Below, piece by piece: positions 1 through 10,104 of a stretch of 64,000 nt of DNA (within the stretch, counting starts at the first letter, position 1; the number at the start of each line of letters is the position of its first letter). The stretch lies in contig NZ_LT606949.1 of assembly GCF_900095215.1 (NCBI RefSeq), positions 837,860 to 901,859 of the forward strand, given 5' to 3'. The notes under the pieces are model-generated. The model worked only from the letters and a program-made list of their open reading frames with translations, ran no database searches and was not told the origin of the DNA. The translations under genes were made by a program, and so were the position numbers. Source of the stretch: Polynucleobacter necessarius (GTDB lineage Bacteria; Pseudomonadota; Gammaproteobacteria; Burkholderiales; Burkholderiaceae).

Positions 1-514
1 TGCCCGATTGAACCGCCATCATTAATGGCGTGGTATTGCCAGGACTTAAGGAATCCACTGATGCTCCATTGAGCAGCAAGTACTGTGCAACATCCAGATG
101 GCCTTTTGCAGACGCATAATGCAGCGCTGTCCACCCGATATGGTCAACTTGAGCGTTTCTTTGTTGAACCAAGGCTTTGACTGCAGGAAGATTGCCTTCA
201 ATTGAGGCAATCATCAAAGGCGTTTCACCATTCGTATTGGAAATATCAACATCAACTGATTTATTGGCTATCAAGTAATTAATAACATCTCCAGACTTGT
301 CCTTGATGGCCAAATTGAGCATAGGTTCGCCTTTGGAATCAGTAGCGTTTGGGTTAACGCCCTTGGAAATCAGAGACTTAACGGTCGAAATGTCATTAAA
401 TTTTGCTGCTTTTGCAAAATCAGTGATTTGCTCGTCAGTTTGAGCAAATGTTAGGCTGTTAAATGCAAAAGAGAAAAACAATACGCTACCAATTTTATTA
501 AGACTATTTATCAT
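1..514 (-). CDS. Secreted ankyrin-repeat protein (C-terminus beyond window)
   Basis: The reading frame opens with ATG at 514 and runs off the left edge, so about 171 residues are visible and the C-terminus is missing. The first 24 residues form a Sec signal peptide: a Lys at position 7, a Phe/Leu/Val-rich core and a likely cleavage after TFA. Four ankyrin-type units follow, shown by the phrases GETPLMIAS, GWTALHYAS and NTTPLMMAV. Ankyrin repeats bind other proteins. The signal peptide places this one in the periplasm or outside the cell. Its start lies two bases beyond the tatD stop on the same strand, so the two may be co-transcribed. Its partner cannot be read from the sequence. Confidence 0.85.
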   Translation of the reverse strand, partial: MINSLNKIGSVLFFSFAFNSLTFAQTDEQITDFAKAAKFNDISTVKSLISKGVNPNATDSKGEPMLNLAIKDKSGDVINYLIANKSVDVDISNTNGETPLMIASIEGNLPAVKALVQQRNAQVDHIGWTALHYASAKGHLDVAQYLLLNGASVDSLSPGNTTPLMMAVQSG

Positions 515-516
515 TT

Positions 517-1302
517 TTAGTTTATATCTATATGAAAACATTGATAAAAATTATCAGATGTTGTCTTAGCCAATAGTTCTACAGGAATGCCTTTTAGATC
601 GGCTACATATTGACCAACATTGGACACCCAGGCGGGCTCATTTGTCTTTCCGCGATAAGGAATTGGGGTCAAATAAGGAGAATCAGTTTCAATTAGCATC
701 CGATCTAAAGGCATTAATTTGCAAGTTGCTTGTAGTGCTTTAGCGCTTTTGAAGGTCACAATTCCAGAAAAGGAGATATAAAAACCCATTTCCATGGCTG
801 CCTTTGCCACTTCGTAGGATTCAGTAAAGCAGTGCATCACACCGCCAATTCTTTCTGCGCCCTCTTCTTTGAGAATCTGGATTGTGTCTTCCGATGCCGA
901 GCGCGTATGAATGATTAATGACTTTCCAGCAGCGATCGCCGCCCTAATGTGAGTTCTAAAACGCGCTCTTTGCCACTCCATGGACTCATAGCTCCGCTCA
1001 CCCATGCGGTAGTAGTCAAGACCTGTCTCGCCAATGGCAACTATTTTAGGGTGCTTTATAGCTGTTTCAACAAGAAATTCCAGGCTTGGATCAGGGGTAT
1101 CCTCGTAGTCTGGATGGACGCCAACAGAAGCATAGAGATTCGAGTGCTCTTGGGCTAGCTTTAATACATTTGGAAAGTCGGGCAAATCGACTGACACACA
1201 TAAAGCATGAGTAACCCCAGACTGCTGCATATTGGCCAACACCTCTGGTAATCGAGATTTAAATTCGGGAAAATCGAGATGGCAATGAGAGTCTATAAAC
1301 AT
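517..1302 (-). CDS. tatD: TatD-family metal-dependent hydrolase/DNase
   Basis: This 261-residue protein has the TatD/YcfH amidohydrolase layout. The metal-binding H6-x-H8 pair sits in DSHCHLD, E92 in GETGLDY, H132 in IIHTR, H157 in MHCF and D207 in ETDSPYL. Family members are two-metal phosphoesterases that act as 3'-5' exonucleases on DNA or RNA and probably help repair or turnover in the cytoplasm. Length is normal (about 260) and all metal ligands are present. It lies 30 bases downstream of holB on the same strand, continuing the run mltG-tmk-holB-tatD that is common in proteobacteria. The true substrate is not shown by the sequence. Confidence 0.93.
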   Translation of the reverse strand: MFIDSHCHLDFPEFKSRLPEVLANMQQSGVTHALCVSVDLPDFPNVLKLAQEHSNLYASVGVHPDYEDTPDPSLEFLVETAIKHPKIVAIGETGLDYYRMGERSYESMEWQRARFRTHIRAAIAAGKSLIIHTRSASEDTIQILKEEGAERIGGVMHCFTESYEVAKAAMEMGFYISFSGIVTFKSAKALQATCKLMPLDRMLIETDSPYLTPIPYRGKTNEPAWVSNVGQYVADLKGIPVELLAKTTSDNFYQCFHIDIN

Positions 1303-1332
1303 GACCCTTATTTTAGACCGCCTAGGGTAGCA

Positions 1333-2454
1333 TTAAGCCCCAAATATTTGCTGGTACTTAGAAAGCAATGCTTCTATCTGAACTCTGCTGGCTAAAGGGT
1401 GATTCTCATGCCGACGCGCTTGTACAAGTAATTTCCAAAAATGGTGAAGCTTTTGTACATTCGCCATTTTAGAAAGCCCCTGAAGAGTGGCCAAGTGCTT
1501 TGGGTAATAACGTGGACTGCCGCCCTGCGCCACTAATTGCAGATCCGAAGACCATCGCTGCATACTTGCCAATAAGAACCCATACTGCGCTTTATGGGTC
1601 TTTTCTGCCGTATCAAGCCAGTTAATCCTAGCCCCTTGAGACATCGATTGCAGTAAGTACCGAGATGCTTGAATGGCAATCGTAAGCTCGTCTTTTTCAT
1701 TCTTATTGTGTCTCGCAACAAGAGAGTTAAAAACTGAAAAGGGTGCGCCCCCCTGCTCGTCATAAATAGCTTCTATATCGCCATCATTGACTTGCAATCC
1801 ACTGATAGAGTTCAGCTCTTCTTTAAGCCAGGCCAAACCTTGCTCGCGACTTGGTCGTGGCGCGGCCAAGAGACGGCAACGCGAGCGAATGGTAGGCAAA
1901 ACTCGATCCAATCGATCGGCGAGCAGAATAAAAATGGTGTTTGCAGGCGGCTCTTCTAGGGACTTTAATAGCGTATTAGCAGAATCGGAACGGAGCATTT
2001 CTAATGGGTAAATCAGTATTACCCGATTGCCACCACGATGAGAGCCAATCGAAAGGTTTTCTATGGCACTGCGCGTTTCTTCAATCGAGATATTCTTCTT
2101 TTCCCTCTTCTCGCTTGGCGCGCCATCATCATCCCGAGAGACTTTTCCTTTCTTGATGGATTCGTCACCCTCATACTCAGCGTGGGGCAAGAACTTACGG
2201 TGCGTCTCGGGAACCAGGGAGATAAAGTCTGGGTGATTACCCGTGTCAAACCAATGACAAGCTTCACATTGGTTGCAAGACTTATCGCTGATATCAGCAC
2301 TCTCGCATAGTAGAGCCTTAGCAAGTTCAACTGAAAAAGCAAACTTACCAATTCCTGATTGGCCATGTAACAAAATCGCATTGGGGAAGTTGTTAAATTC
2401 CAAGCCCTCCCAAAGGGTGTGAAGCCATGGAGCGATTGAAGTCTGATGAGTCAC
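1333..2454 (-). CDS. holB: DNA polymerase III subunit delta'
   Basis: This 373-residue AAA+ clamp-loader subunit has a P-loop-like GQSGIGK at residues 31-37, a four-cysteine zinc module (C50, C60, C63, C66) and the SRC motif in TIRSRCRLL. Delta' is part of the gamma complex that opens the beta sliding clamp during replication. The segment [13 protein letters not shown] is characteristic of gamma/delta' proteins. It is a little longer than the E. coli protein (334), with a charged Lys/Glu-rich insertion near residues 95-120 after the zinc module. Its start overlaps the tmk stop by four bases, which suggests translational coupling. Confidence 0.93.
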   Translation of the reverse strand: MTHQTSIAPWLHTLWEGLEFNNFPNAILLHGQSGIGKFAFSVELAKALLCESADISDKSCNQCEACHWFDTGNHPDFISLVPETHRKFLPHAEYEGDESIKKGKVSRDDDGAPSEKREKKNISIEETRSAIENLSIGSHRGGNRVILIYPLEMLRSDSANTLLKSLEEPPANTIFILLADRLDRVLPTIRSRCRLLAAPRPSREQGLAWLKEELNSISGLQVNDGDIEAIYDEQGGAPFSVFNSLVARHNKNEKDELTIAIQASRYLLQSMSQGARINWLDTAEKTHKAQYGFLLASMQRWSSDLQLVAQGGSPRYYPKHLATLQGLSKMANVQKLHHFWKLLVQARRHENHPLASRVQIEALLSKYQQIFGA

Positions 2455-3092
2455 TTAAACCCAATCTGCATGAGTTTCAAGTCATCCCAGATAGCTTCCG
2501 GGGTCTGAGTAGCATCAACCAAATGAAAGCGGCCGGGGTCATTTTTTGCGCGTCGCAAATATTCCTGGCGGACCTTTTCAAAAAAATTCAAATCCATCTT
2601 TTCAAATTTATCAGGAGCCCTAACCTTTGAGCGACGAGCTTCAGCCACCTCACCAGGCAAATCAAATAAGATGGTTAAGTCAGGTTGCAAAAGTGATCCA
2701 TTTGGAAGCGTTTGCACCCAACGCTCCAATTCATTTAATTTTTCTAAAATCAAGCCCCGCCCTCCTCCTTGATAAGCGAAGCTGGCATCGGTAAAGCGAT
2801 CAGATATAACGATTTTCCCAGCAGCAAGAGCAGGCTCAACAACTTGAGCAATATGCTCGCGACGAGCAGCAAACATTAGCAGGGCTTCGGTCTCGATATT
2901 CATTGGAGAATCTAGGAGCAACTTACGCAATTGTTCGCCAAGTGGTGTTCCACCCGGCTCTCGAGTCATCACGATCTCTTTAGCTGGATAGCGCTCTTGC
3001 ATCATCCTTCGAAATGCATCGATATGCGTGCTCTTGCCAGCGCCATCGATGCCTTCGAAGCTAATAAAATAACCTGGGAGTATTGCTGTCAT
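2451..3092 (-). CDS. tmk: Thymidylate kinase
   Basis: This 213-residue protein phosphorylates dTMP to dTDP for DNA synthesis. The P-loop GIDGAGKS sits at residues 14-21, and the DR(F/Y) substrate motif appears in [24 protein letters not shown] carries the arginine that contacts the base and phosphate. Length fits the family (about 210). The gene overlaps both neighbours by four bases: mltG upstream and holB downstream. This tmk-holB pair is conserved across proteobacteria. Confidence 0.95.
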   Translation of the reverse strand: MTAILPGYFISFEGIDGAGKSTHIDAFRRMMQERYPAKEIVMTREPGGTPLGEQLRKLLLDSPMNIETEALLMFAARREHIAQVVEPALAAGKIVISDRFTDASFAYQGGGRGLILEKLNELERWVQTLPNGSLLQPDLTILFDLPGEVAEARRSKVRAPDKFEKMDLNFFEKVRQEYLRRAKNDPGRFHLVDATQTPEAIWDDLKLMQIGFK

Positions 3093-4168
3093 CTTGAGTT
3101 GGCGCCGCTCTTAGGCGTAATTTTGCGTTGATATTGATCCACCGCGGACTCATGCTCTTTTAGGCTCTCAGAAAAGTGGCTGCTGCCATCACCTTTTGCT
3201 ACAAAAAATAGGGCATTACTTTTCGCAGGATGAGCGCCTGCGAAAATAGATTCCTTGCTAGGCATCGCGATTGGCGTGGGCGGTAAACCTTTATGCATAT
3301 AGGTATTGTAGGCAGTGTCTTTGCGCAAGTCCGTTTTCCGCAAATTTCCGTCAAATTTAGGCCCTATCCCGTATATCACCGTAGGATCTGTTTGCAGTGG
3401 CATACCCTTATTTAAGCGATTCATAAAGACAGCTGAAATCATCTCTCTATCGCTAAGTCGACCCGTTTCCTTCTCAATAATAGAGGCCAATATGATGAGC
3501 TCATAAGGCGTCTTAAGTGGCAGGTTGGCCTCTCTTTGATCCCATATCTGTGTGAGCTGTTTGTGCATTGCCTGAGCAGCTCGGCGATATACATTAAGAT
3601 CAGACTCCTCTGTGTCGAATATATAAGTGTCAGGAAAAAAAATCCCTTCATCACTAGGATAACTCAGATTTAGATTTTGCAAAAGCTCCTTATTACTCAT
3701 TTTTGTTGTTTGGTGAGTAATGGCTGGATGAGAGTTGATTAAATTCCGGAGTTGCCAAATAGTCATTCCAGGAATTATGGCGACACTCTCTCTAACGCGA
3801 TCGCCTTTTGCTATCTGCAAAAGGATTTGTCCTAGGCTCGCACCCATTGGAAACAAATAAGTCCCGGGCTTTAATTTCGAGCTAAGCAATAAACTCCTAG
3901 CGGCGACATGCAAGACAAAAGGGTTGATTGATAAACCCTGCTCTTTTAACTGCCCTGCAATGCCAGCAAGACTCGAGTGCGGACTAATCTTAGCTCTATA
4001 AACGGCTGCCTCCTCACCGGTTGACTTGCCAGGAACAACCGGAATTAAAAAAATCCCGCCATATAAAAAGCACAAAAGAGTCCCCAGCAAGATCAGCCAG
4101 TATTTAAACCCGCCGTTTGACGACCTCTTTTTTGCAAATAAGGACCTGTTCTGAATTTTTCTACGCAT
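3089..4168 (-). CDS. mltG: Endolytic murein transglycosylase
   Basis: MltG (YceG) cuts nascent glycan strands at the inner membrane and is thought to set strand length. The 359-residue product has a basic N-terminus, one membrane anchor at about residues 22-44 and a periplasmic YceG domain. The catalytic glutamate is E232 in ASIIEKETG, and the family phrase TDPTVIYG follows it. Length is normal (about 340). The ATG at 4168 is the first in frame. The gene heads the run mltG-tmk-holB-tatD. Only 20 bases separate its start from divergent ygfZ, so the two promoters must overlap or lie inside coding sequence. Confidence 0.92.
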   Translation of the reverse strand: MRRKIQNRSLFAKKRSSNGGFKYWLILLGTLLCFLYGGIFLIPVVPGKSTGEEAAVYRAKISPHSSLAGIAGQLKEQGLSINPFVLHVAARSLLLSSKLKPGTYLFPMGASLGQILLQIAKGDRVRESVAIIPGMTIWQLRNLINSHPAITHQTTKMSNKELLQNLNLSYPSDEGIFFPDTYIFDTEESDLNVYRRAAQAMHKQLTQIWDQREANLPLKTPYELIILASIIEKETGRLSDREMISAVFMNRLNKGMPLQTDPTVIYGIGPKFDGNLRKTDLRKDTAYNTYMHKGLPPTPIAMPSKESIFAGAHPAKSNALFFVAKGDGSSHFSESLKEHESAVDQYQRKITPKSGANSR

Positions 4169-4188
4169 CGGGTTATGATAAAAGGGTC

Positions 4189-5196
4189 ATGACAAATACC
4201 TCTCAAATTCAACAACACTGGTTCGATAATCCCTCATCCCAGCCCTGTGAGCTACCTGATTGGGGTCTTATCCTGGTTGAAGGGGGCGATGCCACGAGTT
4301 TTTTGCAAAATCAATTAACTAATTCTGTTTTGGGTATAAATAAAACCTTGGCCGGACAGATGGCTAGCGGTTTTTCTGGTACCCGCTTGGTGGGTTATTG
4401 CAGTCCAAAAGGTAGATTATTGGCTAGCGCTTGGCTTGGCCTATTTCCATCCGCCGACTCTACCGAAGAGCGCTTTGCGTTGTTTGTGTCAAGAGATATA
4501 GCGGCTAGCATAGCCAAACGACTATCCATGTATATGCTGCGCTCCAAAGTGAAAGTGACAGATCTCTCCAATGACTGGCTTGTATCAGGTCTCTATGGAT
4601 CGGATGCGCAGATTGCTGACTTTAAGATTGGGGCCGAATATTTTGCCCTGCGAATGCCAGATGTGTTGGTTGATCAACAATCGGTTGGCCGCCTTTTAAT
4701 GGCTTGCCCTAGAAAAAATTCCTTATATATTCACAATTCTGTTGAGCGCTTGGCCGCCTGGAATGAGCTTGAGGTATTGAGCGCCATCCCAAGAATCGTT
4801 CAAGCAACGCAAGAACAATTTGTTCCGCAGATGATTAACTTGGAATCGGTAGCAGGTGTGGACTTTAAAAAGGGATGTTATCCGGGCCAAGAGATCGTTG
4901 CTCGCAGCCAATATCGCGGCGCTATAAAGCGTAGGCTGCAATTAGCGCACACGATGCATCACGAAATGAATGTCACTCCAATATTGCCGGGCATGGAGCT
5001 TTTTCAAGCGGATGATCCGGGGCAGCCTGCTGGAATGGTGGTGTTATCAGCCAAGCATCCGAATGAGTCAGAACGTACCGACCTGCAAATTGAGTGCAAA
5101 CTAGATGCGCTCGATGCCGGGGAAATTCATCTAGGAAGCCCCGATGGACCTGTGTTAAAAATAGATTCATTGCCCTATCCACTGCTCGAAATTTGA
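4189..5196 (+). CDS. ygfZ: Folate-binding YgfZ/IBA57 family protein
   Basis: YgfZ is a tetrahydrofolate-dependent protein that helps maintain certain iron-sulfur enzymes. The defining KGCYPGQE motif is at residues 228-235 of the 335-residue product, with the reactive Cys at 230. The ATG at 4189 was chosen because it gives the family-length protein; a longer frame from 4117 would run into the divergent mltG gene. All usual regions of the GcvT-like fold appear present. It is followed directly by the broken NRDE gene, and may once have been co-transcribed with it. Confidence 0.92.
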   Translation: MTNTSQIQQHWFDNPSSQPCELPDWGLILVEGGDATSFLQNQLTNSVLGINKTLAGQMASGFSGTRLVGYCSPKGRLLASAWLGLFPSADSTEERFALFVSRDIAASIAKRLSMYMLRSKVKVTDLSNDWLVSGLYGSDAQIADFKIGAEYFALRMPDVLVDQQSVGRLLMACPRKNSLYIHNSVERLAAWNELEVLSAIPRIVQATQEQFVPQMINLESVAGVDFKKGCYPGQEIVARSQYRGAIKRRLQLAHTMHHEMNVTPILPGMELFQADDPGQPAGMVVLSAKHPNESERTDLQIECKLDALDAGEIHLGSPDGPVLKIDSLPYPLLEI

Positions 5197-5205
5197 CCAT
5201 TCATT

Positions 5206-6092
5206 ATATGCCTCATTCTCTTTTCCTGGCACTCCCATCCAGACTACTCATTGGTAATTTGCGGCGAATCGTGATGAGTTTTATGAACGCGATACCGATG
5301 GGGTTGCATGGTGTCCAGAGCATCCCCATATCCTTGCTGTCAGAGATCGCGCAGATGTTTTAGGAAGTCCTGGTACTTGGCTTGGATTTACCAAGACCGG
5401 TAAATTCGCAGCCATCACAAACATTAGGGCGCCCAGCGACAAAAATCTGGATGCCAGAACCCGCGGCGAACTATCTCTGCAGTACCTCACCGGCAAGGAT
5501 CGCCCAACTGAATTTATTCAAAGTCATTCAAAACGCTTTCAGCTGTACAACGGATTTAATTTGCTAATGGCAGATCTGAGTGATCCCGCCAATGCTGAAA
5601 TGCATTGGGTGATTAATCCCATGATGATGGGGCAAAGAATTCGTCCACGCAAGGTATTCCCAGCAAGCCTTAGAGCCGGGCGTATATGGTTTATCTAATG
5701 CGATGTTCGATACCCAATGGCCCAAGGTCAATCACCGCGTAGCTGCATTCGCCCAAGCTTTAGCAATGGCCCAAGGTCAACTCAAAAATGCTGATCAGTA
5801 TTTGAAGTTATTGGCCGATACACATCATGCTAGCGATCATGAGTTGCCAAATATCGGAGTAAGCAAAGATTGGGAAAAGGCGCTTTCCCATGCCTTTATC
5901 AAAACTCCTGCTTACGGCACGCGTTCAAGCACAGTTCTCAGAATACGGAAAGATGGTCAATTTGAATTGGTTGAACGTCGCTTTGATGCCTCTGGCACCG
6001 TCGGTCATGATGTAGTGACGGGCGCACTTAGCCCTTCATCCGACTCTAATTTGTCGGTGTATAAGCTTATTCAGCACGACCGTCGTCGTTAA
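5206..6092 (+). pseudogene. NRDE/TANGO2-family protein, broken
   Basis: Pieces of a TANGO2-like (NRDE domain) protein are spread over different frames. The family N-terminus CLILFSWHSHPDY begins at 5209, but the codon before it is ATA where ATG is expected. An extra G near 5263 moves the hallmark ANRDEFY into another frame. A further shift near 5650-5670 precedes the C-terminal part (about 5671-6092, QALEPGVYGLSNAMFD to the stop). At least two frameshifts plus a missing start make a product unlikely. The normal role of the family is poorly defined (haem handling has been proposed). Its 3' end overlaps that of the convergent thioesterase relic by 26 bases. Confidence 0.85.
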
Positions 6093-6548
6093 TAACGCGC
6101 TCACCATCAGCTCCTCGAGTTGCTAAGCGCTTCAAGTACTGAAATGTCCCTGTAGCCATGCAACAGATTTCACCTTGGTCGTTGTAAAGCTTAGCCTCAC
6201 AAAAGGCCATTGTTGCAGTTCTGCGTACAGTATCCGCTTTAACTCGCAGCACACCGGCGCAGCTTGCATGAAATTATTTTTCATCTCAATAGTCACCACA
6301 CTACGGTCGCCGGGATCACTAGACCTGGCGGCAACAGCCATGACTACATCCATTAGTGTTAGTAGAACTCCCCCGTGAGCAACTTCCCAGGTGTTGTTAT
6401 TCTCAGGTTTAAGAGCGAGCAAAATTTCACCCTTCCCCATTTCAGCGCTTCAACAACGTACACCCAGCAGCTTTAAAAAAGGAACATTTAATTCCTCCCC
6501 TAAATTGGCCAATTGGGTCTGTGGATTAATTTGGACTTGTTTATTCAT
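6067..6548 (-). pseudogene. PaaI-type hotdog thioesterase, broken
   Basis: The remains match a PaaI/YdiI-like acyl-CoA thioesterase of about 160 residues. The ATG at 6548 starts MNKQVQINPQTQLANLG. An in-frame TGA about 32 codons later interrupts it, and the frame then continues as MGKGEILLALKPENN and the hotdog core HGGVLLTLMDVVMAVAAR. Near 6250 a frameshift moves the end (VKADTVRRTATMAFCEAKL to the stop) into another frame. Both defects would prevent a full product. The conserved HGG and the Asp of LMD, used in catalysis and fold, are still readable, so decay seems recent. Confidence 0.85.
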
Positions 6549-6603
6549 AGGGTAATTTTAGGGTCATGCACACAGTTTGGTAAATCCCCATAGAATAGAT
6601 CAC

Positions 6604-7993
6604 ATGGCTTTTATTTTAAGTGGCGATGATGCCTGTCAGGCAACCCCACCAACTCCAATACCAAATCCATATTGGGTTGCATTTTCTCCATCTGCAGCCC
6701 ATTTGGCAGATATCAATCTCAATGCTAATACTCTACCAGCGGATCAGTTTTGGCTTGGGGTGCTGTCAGGCAATTCATTGATTACCGATACCCATCAGTT
6801 TTTAAACCCAATTTCAACAGCCTATAGCGGCCATCAGTTCGGCGTTTGGGCCGGCCAACTCGGCGATGGTCGTTCCGTGCTTCGCTCATCCATTCGGGAA
6901 TTTCTGTGTAGCGAGGCAATGCATGCGTTAGGTATACCGACCACAAGAGCGCTATCGGTCGTTGGCTCTGAATTGCCAGTTAGAAGAGAAACGGTAGAAA
7001 CGGTGGCAGTTTGCGCTCGACTAGCACCTCGCTGTTTACGCATAGGTCATTTCGAACATTTCGCGGCGCTACAAAACCACTCACGATTAACAGAACTTGC
7101 TGAGTATTTAATCGAAAACCACTACCCTGAGTCTCTAAGCGCCACAAACCCATATCTTGATTTATTTGCACGAATTTGGGAGCGCAACGCTACATTGGTC
7201 GCGCAGTGGCAAGCACTTGGTTTTTGCCATGGGGTATTAAATAGCGACAATATCAGCGTGCTAGGCCTAACGATGGACTATGGCCTATGGCCCATTTAGA
7301 TTCATGGACCAGTGTCAAATTGCTCATATTTGCAACCACAGTGATCAAGGCGGTAGAGATATGCATACCATCGCCAACCGCAAATTATCCATTGGAATAT
7401 GGCCTGTCTCGCCAGCGCCATGATTCCTCTGCTTGCTGAAAATTCTGATGAAAAGCAAGCGCAAAATAAATTACGTAATGCGCTGGAGAAGTTTCCAGTT
7501 ATCTATGCTGAAGCCTGGCAGTCCTTATTTCGCAAGCAGTTGGGATTCACCACGGCCCAGGATGCTGACATTGCGTTAATTGAAAGACTTTTACAAGCAA
7601 TGCATGATTCAAAAGTGGACTTTACAAATTTTTTCCGTAATCTTTGGCAGGTCAATATCCATGCATCGGTTAGTCAGATTCTCTTAAGAGATGAATTTAT
7701 CGATCGGACGTTGATTGATCGGTGGCTTGCTGATTACCTAAATCGTCTTCAATCAGAATCAAGCAATGATTCCGCGAGAAAGGAAGCAATGAACCGAGTG
7801 AACCCGAAATACGTGCTTCGCAATCACTGAGCTCAACGCGCCATCGAGCTTACACAAGACAGGGACTTTTTCTGAAGTCAAGAAGCGTCTAAAGATATTG
7901 GCAAATCTCTTTGACGAACAACCAGACTATGAATCTTATTCCCTTCCCCCTCCAGCAAATGTACAGTCGATCGAAGTAAGCTGCTCTTCCTAA
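6604..7993 (+). pseudogene. selO: Protein adenylyltransferase SelO (YdiU), broken
   Basis: SelO is a pseudokinase-fold enzyme that transfers AMP to proteins. Readable parts are YSGHQFGVWAGQLGDGR, SIREFLCSEAMHALGIPTT, GFCHGVLNSDN and the C-terminal FRNLWQVN and RVNPKYVLRNH. Lesions seen are an in-frame loss of about 30 codons after GQLGDGR (near 6862), which removes the nucleotide-binding lysine segment; a 7-base tandem duplication at 7278-7291; a 2-base GA duplication near 7356-7359 that restores the frame; a TGA at 7828-7830; and one extra T in a T-run near 7870. About 390 residues remain, against about 490 expected. The ATG at 6604 is preferred over an upstream TTG. Confidence 0.92.
7278..7291. 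repeat. 7-base tandem duplication inside selO
   Basis: CTATGGC occurs twice, back to back. Removing one copy restores the family reading DYGPFRFMDQ, so this is a duplication that caused a frameshift. Downstream, a 2-base GA duplication brings the net change to nine bases, and the original frame resumes after a 22-codon garbled stretch containing stops. Confidence 0.85.
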
Positions 7994-7998
7994 TCAAT

Positions 7999-8442
7999 GT
8001 GATAACAACTCGCTTTTATCTGAGTCATTATGAAAAAACTGATCAAGAATATAAACAATCTTTGAGCGATATCGAGTATCGAGTGACGCGTGAAGCGGCG
8101 ACTGAAAGACCATTTTCAGGTAGATATTTGGACCACTGGGATAAAGGGCGCTATCGGTGCGCGTGCTGCGGCACCCCGCTCTTTTTATCTGAGACTAAAT
8201 TTGATGCGGGCTGCGGTTGGCCTAGTTATAGCTCACCCGAAGAGCCTTCCTCCATCAAGGAAATCCGAGATACCACCCATGGGATGGTCCGCACCGAAGT
8301 TCGCTGCACAAACTGTGATGCCCATTTAGGCCATGTTTTTGATGATGGGCCTACGCCAACTGGATTGCGCTACTGCATTAACTCCGCATCACTCAGTTTC
8401 GAGCCAAGCACAAACGCAGCCCACTCAATTGCCGAGAAATAA
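7999..8442 (+). CDS. msrB: Peptide methionine-R-sulfoxide reductase (damaged start)
   Basis: MsrB reduces methionine-R-sulfoxide in proteins. Zinc ligands are C54/C57 (CACC) and C103/C106 (CTNC), and the catalytic Cys is C126 in [11 protein letters not shown]. The domain is complete, but the start is odd. An ATG at 8030 is followed by six A residues and then CTG, which is out of frame. Seven A residues would give [12 protein letters not shown], the natural family start. One A has therefore probably been lost. The frame as it stands needs the GTG at 7999, which adds about ten unrelated residues. The gene may be expressed from GTG, by slippage on the A-run, or not at all. Confidence 0.8.
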   Translation: MITTRFYLSHYEKTDQEYKQSLSDIEYRVTREAATERPFSGRYLDHWDKGRYRCACCGTPLFLSETKFDAGCGWPSYSSPEEPSSIKEIRDTTHGMVRTEVRCTNCDAHLGHVFDDGPTPTGLRYCINSASLSFEPSTNAAHSIAEK

Positions 8443-8465
8443 GAAAATAACTGGATAATCCTGGT

Positions 8466-9014
8466 ATGAAATTTTTATTTGACCTCTTCCCCATCATTCT
8501 CTTCTTTGTCGCCTTCAAATGTGGTGACATTTACACAGCAACAATAGTCGCCATGGTGGCTACTATTGGGCAAATTCTTTGGGTCTACTACCGGCATCGC
8601 AAAATTGACGCAATGCAATGGGTAAGTTTGGCGATGATTTTGGTCTTTGGCAGCTTGACCATCTGTTGGCATGACAAAACATTTATACAACTTAAGCCAA
8701 CCGCTTTGTATTGGCTTTTTTCTGGCGCTCTTTTTGTGAGTGCTCAGTTTTTTCAAAAAAATTGGATTCAGGTATTAATGGGCAAGCAGGTCACATTAAA
8801 GGAAAAGACTGCGCATTCCGTTTGGCATCGACTCAACATAGCATGGGCTCTGTTCTTTTTTGCAATGGGGGCGCTGAATTTATATATAGCCTTTGAATAC
8901 TCCGAGGAAACCTGGGTTAACTTTAAATTGTTTGGTAGCACTGCGTTCCTGTTGGTTTTCGTCATACTTCAGGGCGTTTGGCTCGCACGACATATGGAGC
9001 AACCTGTCGCATGA
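8466..9014 (+). CDS. yciB: Intracellular septation protein A family (YciB)
   Basis: This 182-residue inner-membrane protein belongs to the YciB/IspZ family. It starts with the typical MKFLFDLFPIILFF and has about five membrane segments. The middle motif LKPTALYWLF and the later HRLNIAWALFF-ALNLYIA are family signatures. YciB interacts with envelope and division machinery; its exact activity is unknown. The last codons overlap the start of the bolA-like gene (ATGA overlap at 9011-9014), a coupling seen in many beta-proteobacteria. Confidence 0.92.
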   Translation: MKFLFDLFPIILFFVAFKCGDIYTATIVAMVATIGQILWVYYRHRKIDAMQWVSLAMILVFGSLTICWHDKTFIQLKPTALYWLFSGALFVSAQFFQKNWIQVLMGKQVTLKEKTAHSVWHRLNIAWALFFFAMGALNLYIAFEYSEETWVNFKLFGSTAFLLVFVILQGVWLARHMEQPVA

Positions 9015-9295
9015 AGGTAAATCAACGGCGCATTGCCGATTTTGAAGAGGATCTTCGCAAAGCATTTCAGGTGAAGTCTCTAACAATTGAAGATGAAAGC
9101 CATCTCCACACGGGTCACGCTGGAGCGGCCAGTGGAGGCGGTCACTTTAAGCTGGAAATTGTCGCGCCTGAATTCAAGGGTTTAAATCCAGTTGCACGCC
9201 ATAGAGCCGTATATTCAGCCTTAAGTTGTCATATTCCCAGAGAAATTCATGCGCTGACTATTTCAGCCTTATCCCCGGATGAAGTAAGTCCCTAG
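9011..9295 (+). CDS. BolA-family protein
   Basis: This 94-residue protein has the BolA/IbaG fold. Its central HTGHAGAASGGGHFKLEIV and C-terminal LNPVARHRAVYSAL-IHALTISAL match the family. BolA proteins pair with monothiol glutaredoxins to carry or sense iron-sulfur clusters; some also bind DNA. The histidine of HFKLEIV is the likely cluster-ligand position. The ATG at 9011 overlaps the yciB stop and gives the normal length. A PpiC-type gene follows, as in related bacteria, but is damaged. Confidence 0.9.
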   Translation: MKVNQRRIADFEEDLRKAFQVKSLTIEDESHLHTGHAGAASGGGHFKLEIVAPEFKGLNPVARHRAVYSALSCHIPREIHALTISALSPDEVSP

Positions 9296-9344
9296 GGCTA
9301 CTTTAGAATAGTGCAACTCCTTTGTGTTTAACCATCCAAATATT

Positions 9345-10104
9345 ATGTGCAATACACGTCAATTAATCTAATTTAGCCTTCTTGGCACTGCCCTGCTGGC
9401 TTCAAATGCATTCGCACAAAACGCAGCTCGACAAATTAGTGCAGCGCTCTGGCCAACCTGATAATCCACAGGTCCGCGATCAGGCTCGTGCAATGCTAGT
9501 TACCCTCGAATTAATTTTGCAAGAGGCGGATAAACGCGGCGTTATCCAAAATGAACTTGTGCGCGAACAGTTGGAGAAAGCACGCATTGGTGTATTGGTA
9601 TCTGCTGTATTTGAAGACTTTGTTGAAAAAGAAGGTGTTGCTGAGTCCGACCTTAAGGCTGCTTATGAATCAGTGAAGACGCAATACATCGGCAAGGAAT
9701 ATCACGTTGAGCACATTCTCGTAGAAAAAGAATCTGATGCAAAAGCCATCATCACCCAACTAAATACTGGTGGAAATTTTGAGGAGATTACCAAAGTCAA
9801 GTCGATCGATCCGGGCTCAGCTAAAAATGGTGGCGATCTTGGCTGGGTGAGCGATAAGGCGCTAGTACCTGAATTTTCCAAAGCGATGGTTCAGCTAAAA
9901 AACGGTCAAATCACTGATAAACCAGTTAAATCTCAGTTTGGTTGGCACGTTATCAAGATGATTGATTCTCGGGATGTAAAAGCACCAAGTATGGAAGAAA
10001 TGAAGGATCAGCGAAAGCAAATGATCATGTCCGATAAAAATTGGCAGACAGCTAAGTGTTCAGAGATGATGCAAAAACTGCGCACCAAAGCGAAGATTCA
10101 GTAA
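9345..10104 (+). pseudogene. Periplasmic PpiC/parvulin prolyl isomerase, N-terminus broken
   Basis: Most of a parvulin-type peptidyl-prolyl isomerase is intact: an N-terminal helical chaperone part (VRDQARAMLVTLELILQEA) and the rotamase domain (YHVEHILVEKESDAKAI; GGDLGWVSDKALVPEF; GQFGWHV-like QFGWHVIKM). The secretion signal is damaged. The signal-peptide core LLGTALLASNAFAQNAA reads in another frame from about 9376. A small deletion then joins it out of frame to KTQLDKLVQRSGQ. In the signal frame, the only nearby ATG (9345) meets TAA after eight codons. The remaining frame has only a TTG start at 9382 and no export signal, so a functional periplasmic product is unlikely. Confidence 0.75.
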
